From Steromphala cineraria (taxonomy: Eukaryota > Mollusca > Gastropoda > Trochida > Trochidae), in NCBI GenBank assembly GCA_916613615.1, contig OU744720.1, positions 69,580,471 to 69,644,470 of the forward strand: 64,000 nt of DNA. Direction: 5' to 3'. The translations under genes and the position numbers were made by a program. This document shows, piece after piece, positions 1-10,300 of this stretch; position 1 is the first letter of the stretch, and every line of letters begins with the position of its first letter. The notes beneath the pieces were generated by a model. The model saw nothing but the letters and a program-made list of their open reading frames with translations, was not told the DNA's origin and did not search any database.

Positions 1-28
1 GGAAGAAAAGTTAAACATTAAAACAGAA

Positions 29-3000
29 ATGGCAATGTCTAACGCTAGACGCAAAGTAATTGATGAGTTTGAAGGTGATACTCTCCTTAGTCAATCTTCA
101 TGTCGACTTTCAACCAAATCCAAAGTTAAACCTCTCCTTATTTTTACAGATGACCAAGCTAATGCCACCAAGTTCAAACAACCTGATCCTGTTGTGAATA
201 GAAATCCTACAAACCAGGAGTTTATCTCAGTCATACAGCAACTCAAGAAGCCAGTGTCTGACATCATGGTTTTCAATGGAAACGCCCTGGAATATAAAAA
301 ATTCATGAGACAATTTAAAGCAAGAATTATGTTTAACACAGAAGATAGTGATGAACTGTTAAACTACCTTGAACAATACACCTCCGGCGAAGCTAAGACC
401 ATCGTTAGCAGTTACGGGTACTTGGATGCAGACATAGGCTTCCCTGCGGCAATGAAAGAGTTAAAGGAAAGGTATGGTGATGAAGAGGTAATCGTCAGTG
501 CCTTCATAGGAAAAGCCTTAGACTGGCCAACAATTAAGCCGGACGACCCAAAAGCCTTGGACAAGTTCACAGTATTTCTTTCAGAATGTGAGCATGCCAT
601 CGAAAGTGATGTTTTGAATAACAAGGAAAACTTGAAAAAACTAGTTATGAAACTCCCTTATTCATACCAGGAAAAGTTTCGAACCCTTGTCCAAAGCTTA
701 CGAGATTCTGGTAAGGAAATCAAGTTTTCAAATCTTGTCAGTCTTTTGAAAAGAGAATCGAGAAAAGCAAATGACCCCATGTTTGGAAGAGATGCTTTAC
801 AGATGAATGACAGACGAATCAAGGGAAGTCACAAGACAACAAGAAACTGGCAACCTAAACCCAAGCTCTCCATGGTCACTGGAGTACAATCACCAAGAAC
901 ACAGAATGAGAAGTTATCCAAGATACCTGATAAACCTCAAGCTTCACTGCCAACTCCAGCACACACAGCAACACCTAATCCTCGTACACCAAACTGCATA
1001 CACTGTGGTGGTGTAGATCACAACATTGATGGCTGTCGAGAGTTCAGAGAATCAACCTTCGAGGAAAAGACCAAGTTTGTTAAAGAAGAAGGACTTTGCT
1101 TTAGATGTCTAAAGAAAGGACACCGAAGTAAAGATTGTCATGGAAACATAACATGTACAACATGTCAAAGGAGACATAATACACTTTTCCACATTGATAG
1201 AACACTACCCAAGGAAACTCAAGCAAGTACTTTCAGTTCCTGCATACAGAAGGATATGGGGGTCGGTGTAACCTCAGACAGTGTTTGCACTATGGTAATC
1301 ATTCCAGTAAAGCTCAAGATGACTGGTGGAATACATACAGTGGAGACATATGCTTTCCTCGACCCTGGCAGCAGTGCTTCATTTTGTACCACAGATCTGA
1401 TGAGACAGCTAAATGCCAGCGGAAAACCAATGAAGATAAGTATTGACAGCATGGGTCACCCAAGAACAATTGACACTCACGCAGTAAGTGGACTTACAGC
1501 TTGTAGTATCTCGATGGATAGTCAAGTCGACTTGCCAACTTTGTACACAATCGACAAGCTACCTGTGTCAAAGGCACACATTCCCACCATGGAAGATGTA
1601 ACTCAATGGCCACACCTCCATGACATACAGATTCCTCAATTAGATGCGGAAGTTGGAATTTTGATAGGCAATAACGTCGCAGATGCCTACACCCCAATAG
1701 ACGTAAGAATTGGAGAGGAACATTCGCCACATGCTACAAGAACACGAATAGGATGGGCATTGTGGAACCTACCTAGACATGGAGCGACCAACGAGTCAGC
1801 ACAGTTCTCGAAATGTACTATGAACAGGACGGAAATAGTTGCAATCCAAGAGTTGGAGGAACTTCAGAAATTGGATCGCATGGTTCGACATTCATACAAT
1901 ATCGACTTCCCTGAGAGGGTGATAGAGGATCATAAGCAGTTCTCGCAAGAAGACAAGATGTTCATGGACAGAGTTGAAAGTTCAATTCGGTTAACAGATG
2001 GACACTATGAGATCGACTTACCATTTAAAGACAAGGAAGTGATGTTTCCGGATAACTATGCTCTTGCTTACAAGAGGTTGACTGGACTCAAGAAACGCAT
2101 GGAAAACGACACACAGTTTCATCAAGAATATACTTCCTTCATGGAGAATGTGTGTAAAAGGGGATACGCTGAAGTTATACCTGATGATGAACCAGAACCT
2201 AGGTATGGACGGCAGTGGTACATCCCCCACCATGGGGTGTACCATCCCAAGAAAAAGAAGTTACGAGTGGTATTCAACTGCGCTGCAACCTATGAAGGAA
2301 TTTCCCTCAACGAACAGTTGCTCTCGGGTCCCGACCTTACAAACAGCTTGATTGGTGTTCTGATGAGGTTTCGACAGGAAAGGTATGCAGTAATGGGCGA
2401 TATAGAGTCCATGTTTTACCAAGTTCTCGTACCCGAACACCATTGGGATTACCAACGCTTTCTCTGGTGGCCAAATGGGGACTTCACCAAACCACCCGCA
2501 AGGTACCGAATGAAGGTACACATGTTTGGTACCACTTCTTCGCCAAGTTGTGCTAATGCCGCTCTCCTGAAAACTGCTGATGACAATGAGAAGGACTTTG
2601 ATCCTGAGATATCACAGATCATTAGGAACAACTTTTACGTCGACGATTGCTTGGCATCAAAGGCAACTGTGACTGAAGCTGTTGCTACTGTAAAGCAAGT
2701 ATCATCCCTCTGTCAGAAAGGTGGTTTCCGTCTTACAAAGTGGACGAGCAACAGCGAAGAAGTGTTGAGAGAAATTGCCCCTGAAGATAGAGCATTGAAA
2801 GTAAAAGACTTCGAACTTGATAAACTTTCAATCGGTGACATTACAGAAAGAGCACTGGGAGTTACATGGACAATACACAATGACTCAATTGGATTCACAG
2901 TCAATCCTAAGTCTACAGATTGCACCCGAAGAAAGATACTATCTGTGGTCTCATCGCTATACGACCCACTCGGATTGGTATCGCCATATGTTCTAAAGGC

Positions 3001-5275
3001 AAAGATATTGCTTCAAGACATGTGCCGCCTCAAATTAGGATGGGATGAACAAGTGACTGGTTCCCATTGCAGACTTTGGAAACAATGGATATCAGATCTC
3101 CCACGCCTTCAAGAAATTAGTATACCAAGATGCTACAAACCTGTGGTTTCCGATGAAGAAACATCATGTCAGCTTCACATCTTCGCCGATGCCAGCAACC
3201 AAGGATATGGCGTCGTGGCATACCTGAGATTCACCTACAAAGTGGACAATGTACATTGCATACTAGTAATGTCTAAGGCTAGAGTAGCACCACTAAAGAA
3301 AGTCACTATCCCAAGACTTGAATTGACAGCTGCATGTGTAGCCGTTCGACTGGCTCACGTCATCAAGAAAGAATTACAGTATGAAATCCAAAAAACATTC
3401 TTCTGGACGGACAGTATGAGCACGATCAGATACATCAGGAATGAATCTTCTCGTTTCAGAACATTTGTAGCAAACCGAATCGAAGTAATCAGAGACGGAT
3501 CCGAACCCCATCAGTGGCAATATGTACCAACTCAACTGAATCCTGCCGATGCAGCTTCTCGCGGGTTGAGCTATGACGCATTTGCACAGATGAACCAGTG
3601 GTTTGATGGACCCACATTCCTTTGGATGACAAGTAGGGACTGGCCATCACAGAATGTACCATCACAGATAAGCTCTGATGACCCTGAAGTGAAGAAAACA
3701 GTTAGTGCCACCATCACAAGTGAGTTTGCAGATTCAATGGAAAAGCTCCTGAATTACAGCTCCTCTTGGGGAAAACTGAAAAGGATTGTCAGCGTCTATT
3801 TGTTCTTGAAGACGACCCTACAAAAGAAAGTACTGAAAAGACAGACTTGTCTGAAACAGAATGATGAACTGCTTACTTCCGCAACAACAGAAAAGATTTA
3901 CTTGTCTGTTGCGATGCTTCAGAAAGCCGAGATAGCCATTGTCAAGTACGTCCAGAAAAGGCACTTCCCGCAGCTGCTTTACAAACTGGAAAGTTCTGGT
4001 TCAGGACAGTGTGAATTCAACAAACAAGTAAGGAAGCTAGATCCTGTCCTTGTCGACGGTGTGATAAGGGTAGGTGGACGACTATCTAATGCCCTTATTC
4101 CATACGAAGTGAAGCATCCAGTCTTGATGCCAAAGGACTCCCCTGTGTCAAAGTTGATAATAGAACACTGTCACACAAGTGTCGGACACATGGGAAAAGC
4201 AGCAATGCTCGGTCAACTAAGACAGAAGTTCTGGATCATTGGAGCCGGTTACCTCATGAAAGGCATCATCTCCAGATGCGTAGTTTGTCGCAAATACACT
4301 GCACAACAAAAGGTACAGAAGATGGCTGATATCCCATTTGATAGACTTAAATCAGACCAACCTCCATTCTCAAATGTTGGCGTCGATTTCTTTGGGCCTT
4401 TTCTCACAAAAAGAGGTCGTGCAACTGTTAAGCGTTATGGAGTTGTGTTTACCTGCTTGACAGTTAGAGCGGTGCACATTGAATTGGCCTTCACCCTCGA
4501 CACAAGCTCTTGTATCAATGCCTTCCGTCGCTTCTTTGCCAGAAGAGGACATCCAAAACGCATTAGATCGGATAACGGCACAAACCTTGTTGGATGCGAA
4601 AGGGAGATGAGAGAAGAGATCCAAAGGTGGAATCAGCAGAAGATCAACAAAGAGTGTACGCAAAGAGGAGTAGAATGGGAATTCAACCCTCCTTCAGGTT
4701 CCCATCACGGAGGGATATGGGAACGAATGATTAGAACAATCAGAAGAATCCTGTATTCCATACTACACGATCAAGTCATTCACTTGGATGATGAAGGCCT
4801 CCAAACGGTGTTTTGTGAGGTGGAATCAATCATAAACAATCGCCCGATCACAACTGTATCCAGTGATCTAACTGACCTGACCCCACTCACGCCAAACCAC
4901 CTTCTGCTTCTACATGGCAACCAACAGTTGCCTCCCGGAACCTTCTGCAAAGACGATTGCTATGCCAGAAGAAGATGGAGACAGATACAATACTTATCAG
5001 ACATCTTCTGGCGGCGATGGTCACGTGAGTATATCACTCTGCAGCAGGAGCGACATAAGTGGACTCGCGAAGAAAAGAACGTCGCTGTGAATGATGTTGT
5101 CCTGGTGATGGACAACCTTCCTCGAAACGCCTGGTGTTTGGGACGAGTTCTGGATGTGTTCCCGGACAAAAAAGGTCATGTTCGAGTTGTTAGTGTAAAA
5201 ACACAGAGTGGGACGCTGAAGCGCCCTGTGGACAAACTCTGTGTTATCATCGAAACAGATGATCAACAAAAATGA
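29..5275 (+). CDS. BEL/Pao gag-pol polyprotein (1748 aa), intact
   Basis: Polyprotein that would form the retroelement particle and copy and integrate its RNA. Seen, in order: DUF1759-like gag region (about residues 81-250); two CCHC zinc knuckles starting near C323 and C357; aspartic protease with DPGSSASF (D445); reverse transcriptase with the YVDD motif at 870-873; RNase H-like region (FADASNQG with D1054, the TIPRLELTA block with E1098, FWTDSM with D1128); integrase with an HHCC zinc finger (H1380 to about C1420) and a DDE core D1453, D1515, E1565; and a C-terminal DUF5641-like segment (YARRRWRQ to the end). The length is normal for BEL/Pao. The start could be the ATG at 29 or the one at 35; the first is taken. 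All catalytic residues I looked for are present. Short frames on either strand inside it are shadows. Confidence 0.95.
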   Translation: MAMSNARRKVIDEFEGDTLLSQSSCRLSTKSKVKPLLIFTDDQANATKFKQPDPVVNRNPTNQEFISVIQQLKKPVSDIMVFNGNALEYKKFMRQFKARIMFNTEDSDELLNYLEQYTSGEAKTIVSSYGYLDADIGFPAAMKELKERYGDEEVIVSAFIGKALDWPTIKPDDPKALDKFTVFLSECEHAIESDVLNNKENLKKLVMKLPYSYQEKFRTLVQSLRDSGKEIKFSNLVSLLKRESRKANDPMFGRDALQMNDRRIKGSHKTTRNWQPKPKLSMVTGVQSPRTQNEKLSKIPDKPQASLPTPAHTATPNPRTPNCIHCGGVDHNIDGCREFRESTFEEKTKFVKEEGLCFRCLKKGHRSKDCHGNITCTTCQRRHNTLFHIDRTLPKETQASTFSSCIQKDMGVGVTSDSVCTMVIIPVKLKMTGGIHTVETYAFLDPGSSASFCTTDLMRQLNASGKPMKISIDSMGHPRTIDTHAVSGLTACSISMDSQVDLPTLYTIDKLPVSKAHIPTMEDVTQWPHLHDIQIPQLDAEVGILIGNNVADAYTPIDVRIGEEHSPHATRTRIGWALWNLPRHGATNESAQFSKCTMNRTEIVAIQELEELQKLDRMVRHSYNIDFPERVIEDHKQFSQEDKMFMDRVESSIRLTDGHYEIDLPFKDKEVMFPDNYALAYKRLTGLKKRMENDTQFHQEYTSFMENVCKRGYAEVIPDDEPEPRYGRQWYIPHHGVYHPKKKKLRVVFNCAATYEGISLNEQLLSGPDLTNSLIGVLMRFRQERYAVMGDIESMFYQVLVPEHHWDYQRFLWWPNGDFTKPPARYRMKVHMFGTTSSPSCANAALLKTADDNEKDFDPEISQIIRNNFYVDDCLASKATVTEAVATVKQVSSLCQKGGFRLTKWTSNSEEVLREIAPEDRALKVKDFELDKLSIGDITERALGVTWTIHNDSIGFTVNPKSTDCTRRKILSVVSSLYDPLGLVSPYVLKAKILLQDMCRLKLGWDEQVTGSHCRLWKQWISDLPRLQEISIPRCYKPVVSDEETSCQLHIFADASNQGYGVVAYLRFTYKVDNVHCILVMSKARVAPLKKVTIPRLELTAACVAVRLAHVIKKELQYEIQKTFFWTDSMSTIRYIRNESSRFRTFVANRIEVIRDGSEPHQWQYVPTQLNPADAASRGLSYDAFAQMNQWFDGPTFLWMTSRDWPSQNVPSQISSDDPEVKKTVSATITSEFADSMEKLLNYSSSWGKLKRIVSVYLFLKTTLQKKVLKRQTCLKQNDELLTSATTEKIYLSVAMLQKAEIAIVKYVQKRHFPQLLYKLESSGSGQCEFNKQVRKLDPVLVDGVIRVGGRLSNALIPYEVKHPVLMPKDSPVSKLIIEHCHTSVGHMGKAAMLGQLRQKFWIIGAGYLMKGIISRCVVCRKYTAQQKVQKMADIPFDRLKSDQPPFSNVGVDFFGPFLTKRGRATVKRYGVVFTCLTVRAVHIELAFTLDTSSCINAFRRFFARRGHPKRIRSDNGTNLVGCEREMREEIQRWNQQKINKECTQRGVEWEFNPPSGSHHGGIWERMIRTIRRILYSILHDQVIHLDDEGLQTVFCEVESIINNRPITTVSSDLTDLTPLTPNHLLLLHGNQQLPPGTFCKDDCYARRRWRQIQYLSDIFWRRWSREYITLQQERHKWTREEKNVAVNDVVLVMDNLPRNAWCLGRVLDVFPDKKGHVRVVSVKTQSGTLKRPVDKLCVIIETDDQQK

Positions 5276-5383
5276 CTGTGCAAAAGATGAATGTGAACTG
5301 AAATATTCAGTAACGTGACTATAATCAAAAAGACTTGTTTATAGTAATTGTTTCGTTTATCCTGCACAATTAGGGAGTCGGAA

Positions 5384-5778
5384 TGTAGGATTTTGAATTT
5401 GAATTGAGCTAAAACTAAGTTCGCGTTTTGTTTCACTATTATTTATTTCGAAAAGTTCACTTAGTTTTTGAAAAGCGGTATGCAGCCTCCAAAGGGAGAT
5501 AACTCTGTTATGTTGCTTATTTTTCGACTACTCGATGTTTCACCCTCGACTCGACACTCGAGCATATAAACGGTATGTAATATATAAATTATCCTACCAC
5601 ACCTCGAATATAAGTAATATTTCTTCTTTGAATGCTATTTATAAAGTGATAAAGCATATTTTCTATGTAAGAAGTGTAAAGCTTTCATTACAAGCGTAAC
5701 ATGTGAACCGCTGTTACTAAATATAGCTCTTTTCGATTATTGCAGTCAATCTACAACTATATCTACAACCTATCTACA
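5384..5778 (+). repeat. Probable 3' LTR of the BEL/Pao element
   Basis: The stretch starts TGTAGG directly after a purine-rich run (AGGGAGTCGGAA, 5372-5383) that could serve as polypurine tract, and ends CTACA at 5778, about 395 bp. TG...CA-type termini and placement about 110 bp after the gag-pol stop fit an LTR. The 5' LTR is outside the window, so neither border can be confirmed by comparison. The 3' border is the less certain of the two. Confidence 0.55.
5562..5571 (+). promoter_or_regulatory. TATA-like box in the putative LTR
   Basis: CATATAAA lies about 180 bp into the putative LTR, where a U3 promoter would be expected. A second, weaker ATATATAA follows at about 5580. The assignment rests on motif and position only. 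Confidence 0.35.
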
Positions 5779-7390
5779 TGTCGACTAAATGGGAATAAAT
5801 AGAAGAAATAGAAGATATTGAATTGTCGTTTTTGAGTGAAAACCTAGAACCCAACAAGGCCCAAAAGCTCAGATGATGAATAAATATTCCTTTGAAAGTA
5901 TTTTTCAGTGATCACAAGAACTCGATAATGTTGCATTAGAAAATCACCATAGATGTAAGAAAGTAGATTTACGGAATCCGAAATCAATTCAATAAATGAA
6001 CAGGTTCCAGATAAACGTGTCTGCCTGATAACTGTTGCTAGATTTAGCCATTCTGTAATGCATACATATTTACGTTCCTTTACTTTCTGTTGATTCAGGC
6101 ATGATCATTAATGTTCCTATTCATGGCTTCGTTTGCATTCCTTTCTTGCTGTAGAATCGTCAGTAAATATCTCCAGGATATTCCATTTTGAACAGGCCGA
6201 CGGTCAAACGGAAATGAGGAAAGGATATACTATGGCAAGTTATGTCCGTGCTTTGACATATTATTCAACTATTACACAGAACAATTTGATCCTACTTGGA
6301 GTTTAACGATAGAGTTGATTCGTCACTCATGTTCATAAAAGTTATATATATATTGTTTAAATAACTGTATTTTAGGCTAGGGCAAGTGACTTTTTGCTAA
6401 AATATTAGTATCAAACCTCGGTGACCTCCTTTTATAGGTCCATAATTTAGCTGAGTTCTCCTGACATGTTCTCGTTTGTGACAAATATTAGTATTGACAA
6501 ATATTGAACAGTCAAATCTAAATTTACTTAGATTGCGGGTCGTCACACTTCACTAGGCCTGTGCTAAACACTGACGTATGTCATAAACCACCACTTGAGT
6601 TTCTTCAGAAAAAACTACCTTTTCCAATGATCATCAAAAATACATGTATGGTTAGGTTTCCTTTATACCACCCTGTTCGAAGAATTCTGTTAATTGTACT
6701 GAATAATGCAAACTTACACTATTTATGTCCTTGAAGTAATCTACTGAGGTAATCTTATTATTGGTAATTGTGTCTAACCCCTATGTCTTATCAGACAAGA
6801 TTTCTGCTCTGCATTTTAGAAATTAAACCATGAAAACATATGCTTTATCACAACAAATGATTACATGCAAATAATTAATTTTATTTAAATAACGAGACAT
6901 AAGAATTTGTTGTTTGAGAGGCTACAATCGACAACAAAGAAGTTGATAATCCATAAACTCATTATTTTCTTGAGATATAAGAAACAAATATAGTCCTTTT
7001 TATGCCATTGTTCGCCAATATGTAAATTAGAAATAAGAGAAAACATACAAAATGAACTTACAGCATGCAACGATCGGATGTGATATACGTTAATAGCCAC
7101 AACGACCTTCTACGTAATGTAATGACAACTGCACCTATGACCATCATTATTACACTCGATTGAATAAAAGCACACCCAAGCCCCTTGATGAGTACAAAGG
7201 TGGTTATTTTCAGTCATCTAAGCGATTAAAATTGTTTCAATTCGGAATTGATGAAATTAAGGTAACCCTTTTAAGAAAATTGTAATATTTGTCACCAGTT
7301 GGTTAGTCCAAAGTTATGTAACATTTGATATTGAAAACTAATGGCAGAAGTTTCTCTCTATATTACTCTTGGAAAGTTATATATATATTA
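5779..7390. other. Intergenic AT-rich DNA, no gene seen
   Basis: No coding frame with recognisable protein signature, no RNA gene and no clear terminal-repeat structure was found. Only scattered short frames interrupted by stops are present. Confidence 0.6.
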
Positions 7391-7392
7391 GG

Positions 7393-10300
7393 GTAGGTGT
7401 CACTAAAGTGAAGGTTTTAATGTTTGTACAACAATTCAATATGTGAATGAAAAATAATACTAACATATAATTTCTTTTGCAAGGTAGAAATAGATAAAAA
7501 AGAAATATAAATAATGGTTAAAGGACAAAAATATTTTTTTTACTTGGTCACGAATTGCTGATAGTTGTCATTCAATGTTAAAGCAAGGCATATGTTATTT
7601 ATTTAATGAAAGGTCTAGACATAAATATAAGTGACCTAAATCTAACTTTGCAATATTAAATAGGAATTGCTTGATTGAGACATCATGAGAAAATATATTC
7701 AAAACTTATTAGTACTTTAATATTGAACATTTCATCACATATATAAAAGTAAATTGTTTCAACATATTTAAATATGTTTGTTCCATTTTATATTCATTTT
7801 GGATTGTTTAACAGGATGTTAAAATCTATTTAAGTCGCAAGTGGTACAGATTTTAAACCTGGAAACATATGTCATGATGTAGTATAAGTATATGATATGG
7901 AGTAAGTCATGTAGGGCATTAAACCTGATTAAACCTACAATGAGCAAAATTAACCTTTTTTACACTCCAACGCAATTTTTTTGCAAGTATCAAATATCAC
8001 TGGTCAGATAATTTTACTAAAAGCCAAGGAAGGAACTAGAAATATGTGCATGTAATACACTGTGATGTTCACCGCCCTAATTTATATATCAGAAATGACA
8101 TATTCACTTAGTTCAAACTGTTGCCATGGAAACCAGAAAAAAGTTTAAAATTCAGAATAACCAAAATAGCAGAAATACAACATTCTACCATTAGGTTTAA
8201 CCTCATACCAGGGAACACAATAAAAGGAAGTACCTAAACAAGCACATACTAAAAATGACCTTTTCATCGCTCCGATTCAATAACCAACCAATAATTACTG
8301 TTGTAAACAATGGTAGAAGGGCAAAGTTTGCTAATGTGCTCTAAACGTTGGGTTATTTTTGCGTTAGATAGAGAAAAAGTTCTTAGTTTTAAGATTACAT
8401 TTGGTATAATAAATAGTTTTGTCATTATCAAGAAAACAAACCATTACAAACGCTTAAACTATTTGAAAGCGCTATGGAATGTAAATTTATATATAGAATT
8501 ATAAGTATATACATTGTTTTTATCATATTTTGCTGTTTCCTACCGCAATGTTGTCATGATTATATGACATCAAGGGATATGATTTGCAGTTCACGAGTGC
8601 AATAGTACTACCGGTCAACACTTATGAGTGGCAGTAGACAAGCATCATTCACACTGAAATTAGGGTCAATAAACAAATAACCTAAAGAGGTCCTCATAAA
8701 CTTTGTGTACAGAGAAGCGGGGCTCAGAGACTTATTGCATTCCATCAATGCATCTTTGCTGTTAACCCGTATGGAAAATTGTAAAACCTTTTTTTTATTT
8801 AAACGTACTCATTTGTCTTTCGTACATACGTCAAAATACCAATCGTTGATATGACATCAAAATGAAACTTAAAAAACCCTTTAATTATTGTTTTTTATGT
8901 TTCTAACATAATGTGTCATATTACAATGTGATTCTGATATTTGCAAGGGAGGGACATTAAACATTATGCAATTTGATAAATTTTATTGATTTCAGTTTAT
9001 GAAAAAAACGCTGAACTCAGACTCCAACAGAAACTTTTAATTTAACAAAAGCAAGAAGAAAGTGTCGAAATAAACACGGTTCTTTGACAAAAGTATACAT
9101 GTATAATAATAGTATAATCTTCAAGCGTAGACGTTGAGTGGAAAGAAATTCTATTAATGAACATCTTCTGTATTTTTACAGTGATGGTGTTTCGGTATAA
9201 ATCGTTTTAAAACATCATTCAGGACGCTTGAAACGGAAAAAGAAATCTTACCCAGGGCATGATTTTAAACGCTAAACGAATCTAAACAATATCGTCGCTG
9301 CTGTGAAATAAAGAACCTCTGACCTAAGAAAGCCATTTATATACAGTTCAATAGGACGACTAATTGTATGTGTCAATGTAGTCCAGTATGTTTTCCTCAT
9401 CGGAACAAAATAACAATCTCGGCCCGAAATCGCTTTGCTTGTTTTTTGTGAGGGTGATATCCTGTAGCATTTCTTTGTCGTCGTATAGAATATACAAATA
9501 TCACTATGATCCAAACGAAAATGAGATGATATTTGACAGCGGACTTACACATTGAGAAAGTTTATATTCTTATTTTAGAAACTCAATCTCGATCTTGATG
9601 TTGATAGTTTGTTTTGGCATACAATTGTTTTGTGGTTTCTTCCCTCTCATCCTCTCATCCTTGACATCATCCAAAACATCTCATAAACTATGCTAGTAAT
9701 AACTGCTAACATTGTTAACATTAAACATATTTCATATTTCTTAAATTATTTATACAAGTGTACATTCATGCAATTGTTGTAATACTAATTTCAAGTATTT
9801 GTGTCGAGATTGGGGATATCTAGGAACTCGGCAACTCAAACACAAAAGTTTCTTTTTTGCCACACTACATGACTAGAGTTATATAAGATTCCCTTTGGGA
9901 TGTTTTCATCCTTGTGTCCGATTCCTTACTTCAATTTGTACATTAACTAACCAATTATCATTTTGATATGTGTTGTTAATGCGTTCAGATGTTCTTTTGC
10001 TCCAGATACCGCCAGAATCTTTTATCTGATGATCATTTTCAAAGGAAAGCTTTGTTATTGTTCAGTAAGTTGAATTTATGTAGCTTTGGTGCGAGATAAA
10101 GTTTTGCAAATTGAATCTGAGACGACATATTATTCTTTGTTATTCGCTACTTGAGTTAAACCTTCACATATTAGGCTTCAAATGTATTTATCTTTGAAAG
10201 TTATTATTAGCTACATCTTCATATATACATCACGGATTAAATCAAATGTTTCAAGATAAGTAAAAAATAACCCGACGAATATAAACCATACACATTGTGG

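Larger units (their letters stand above)
1..5778 (+). mobile_element. BEL/Pao LTR retrotransposon, 5' LTR outside the window
   Basis: Seen: one long gag-pol frame (29-5275), a short AT-rich downstream stretch, and a region beginning TGTAGG at 5384 and ending CTACA at 5778 that has the form of a 3' LTR. Only 28 bases precede the first ATG, so the 5' LTR and primer-binding site lie before the window. Family knowledge: BEL/Pao elements carry one fused gag-pol frame in the order gag, zinc knuckles, aspartic protease, reverse transcriptase, RNase H, integrase, which is the order here. The frame has no stop or frameshift, which suggests a young insertion. LTR borders are inferred, because the partner LTR is not visible. 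Confidence 0.93.

Noticed and set aside
91..5269. Numerous minus-strand frames inside 29-5275
   Set aside because: Shadows of the BEL/Pao polyprotein.
9272..9514. Minus-strand 80-codon gene (with counterpart at 22892-23080)
   Set aside because: It opens on a non-ATG codon, the counterpart has a frameshift, and amino-acid changes look unconstrained.
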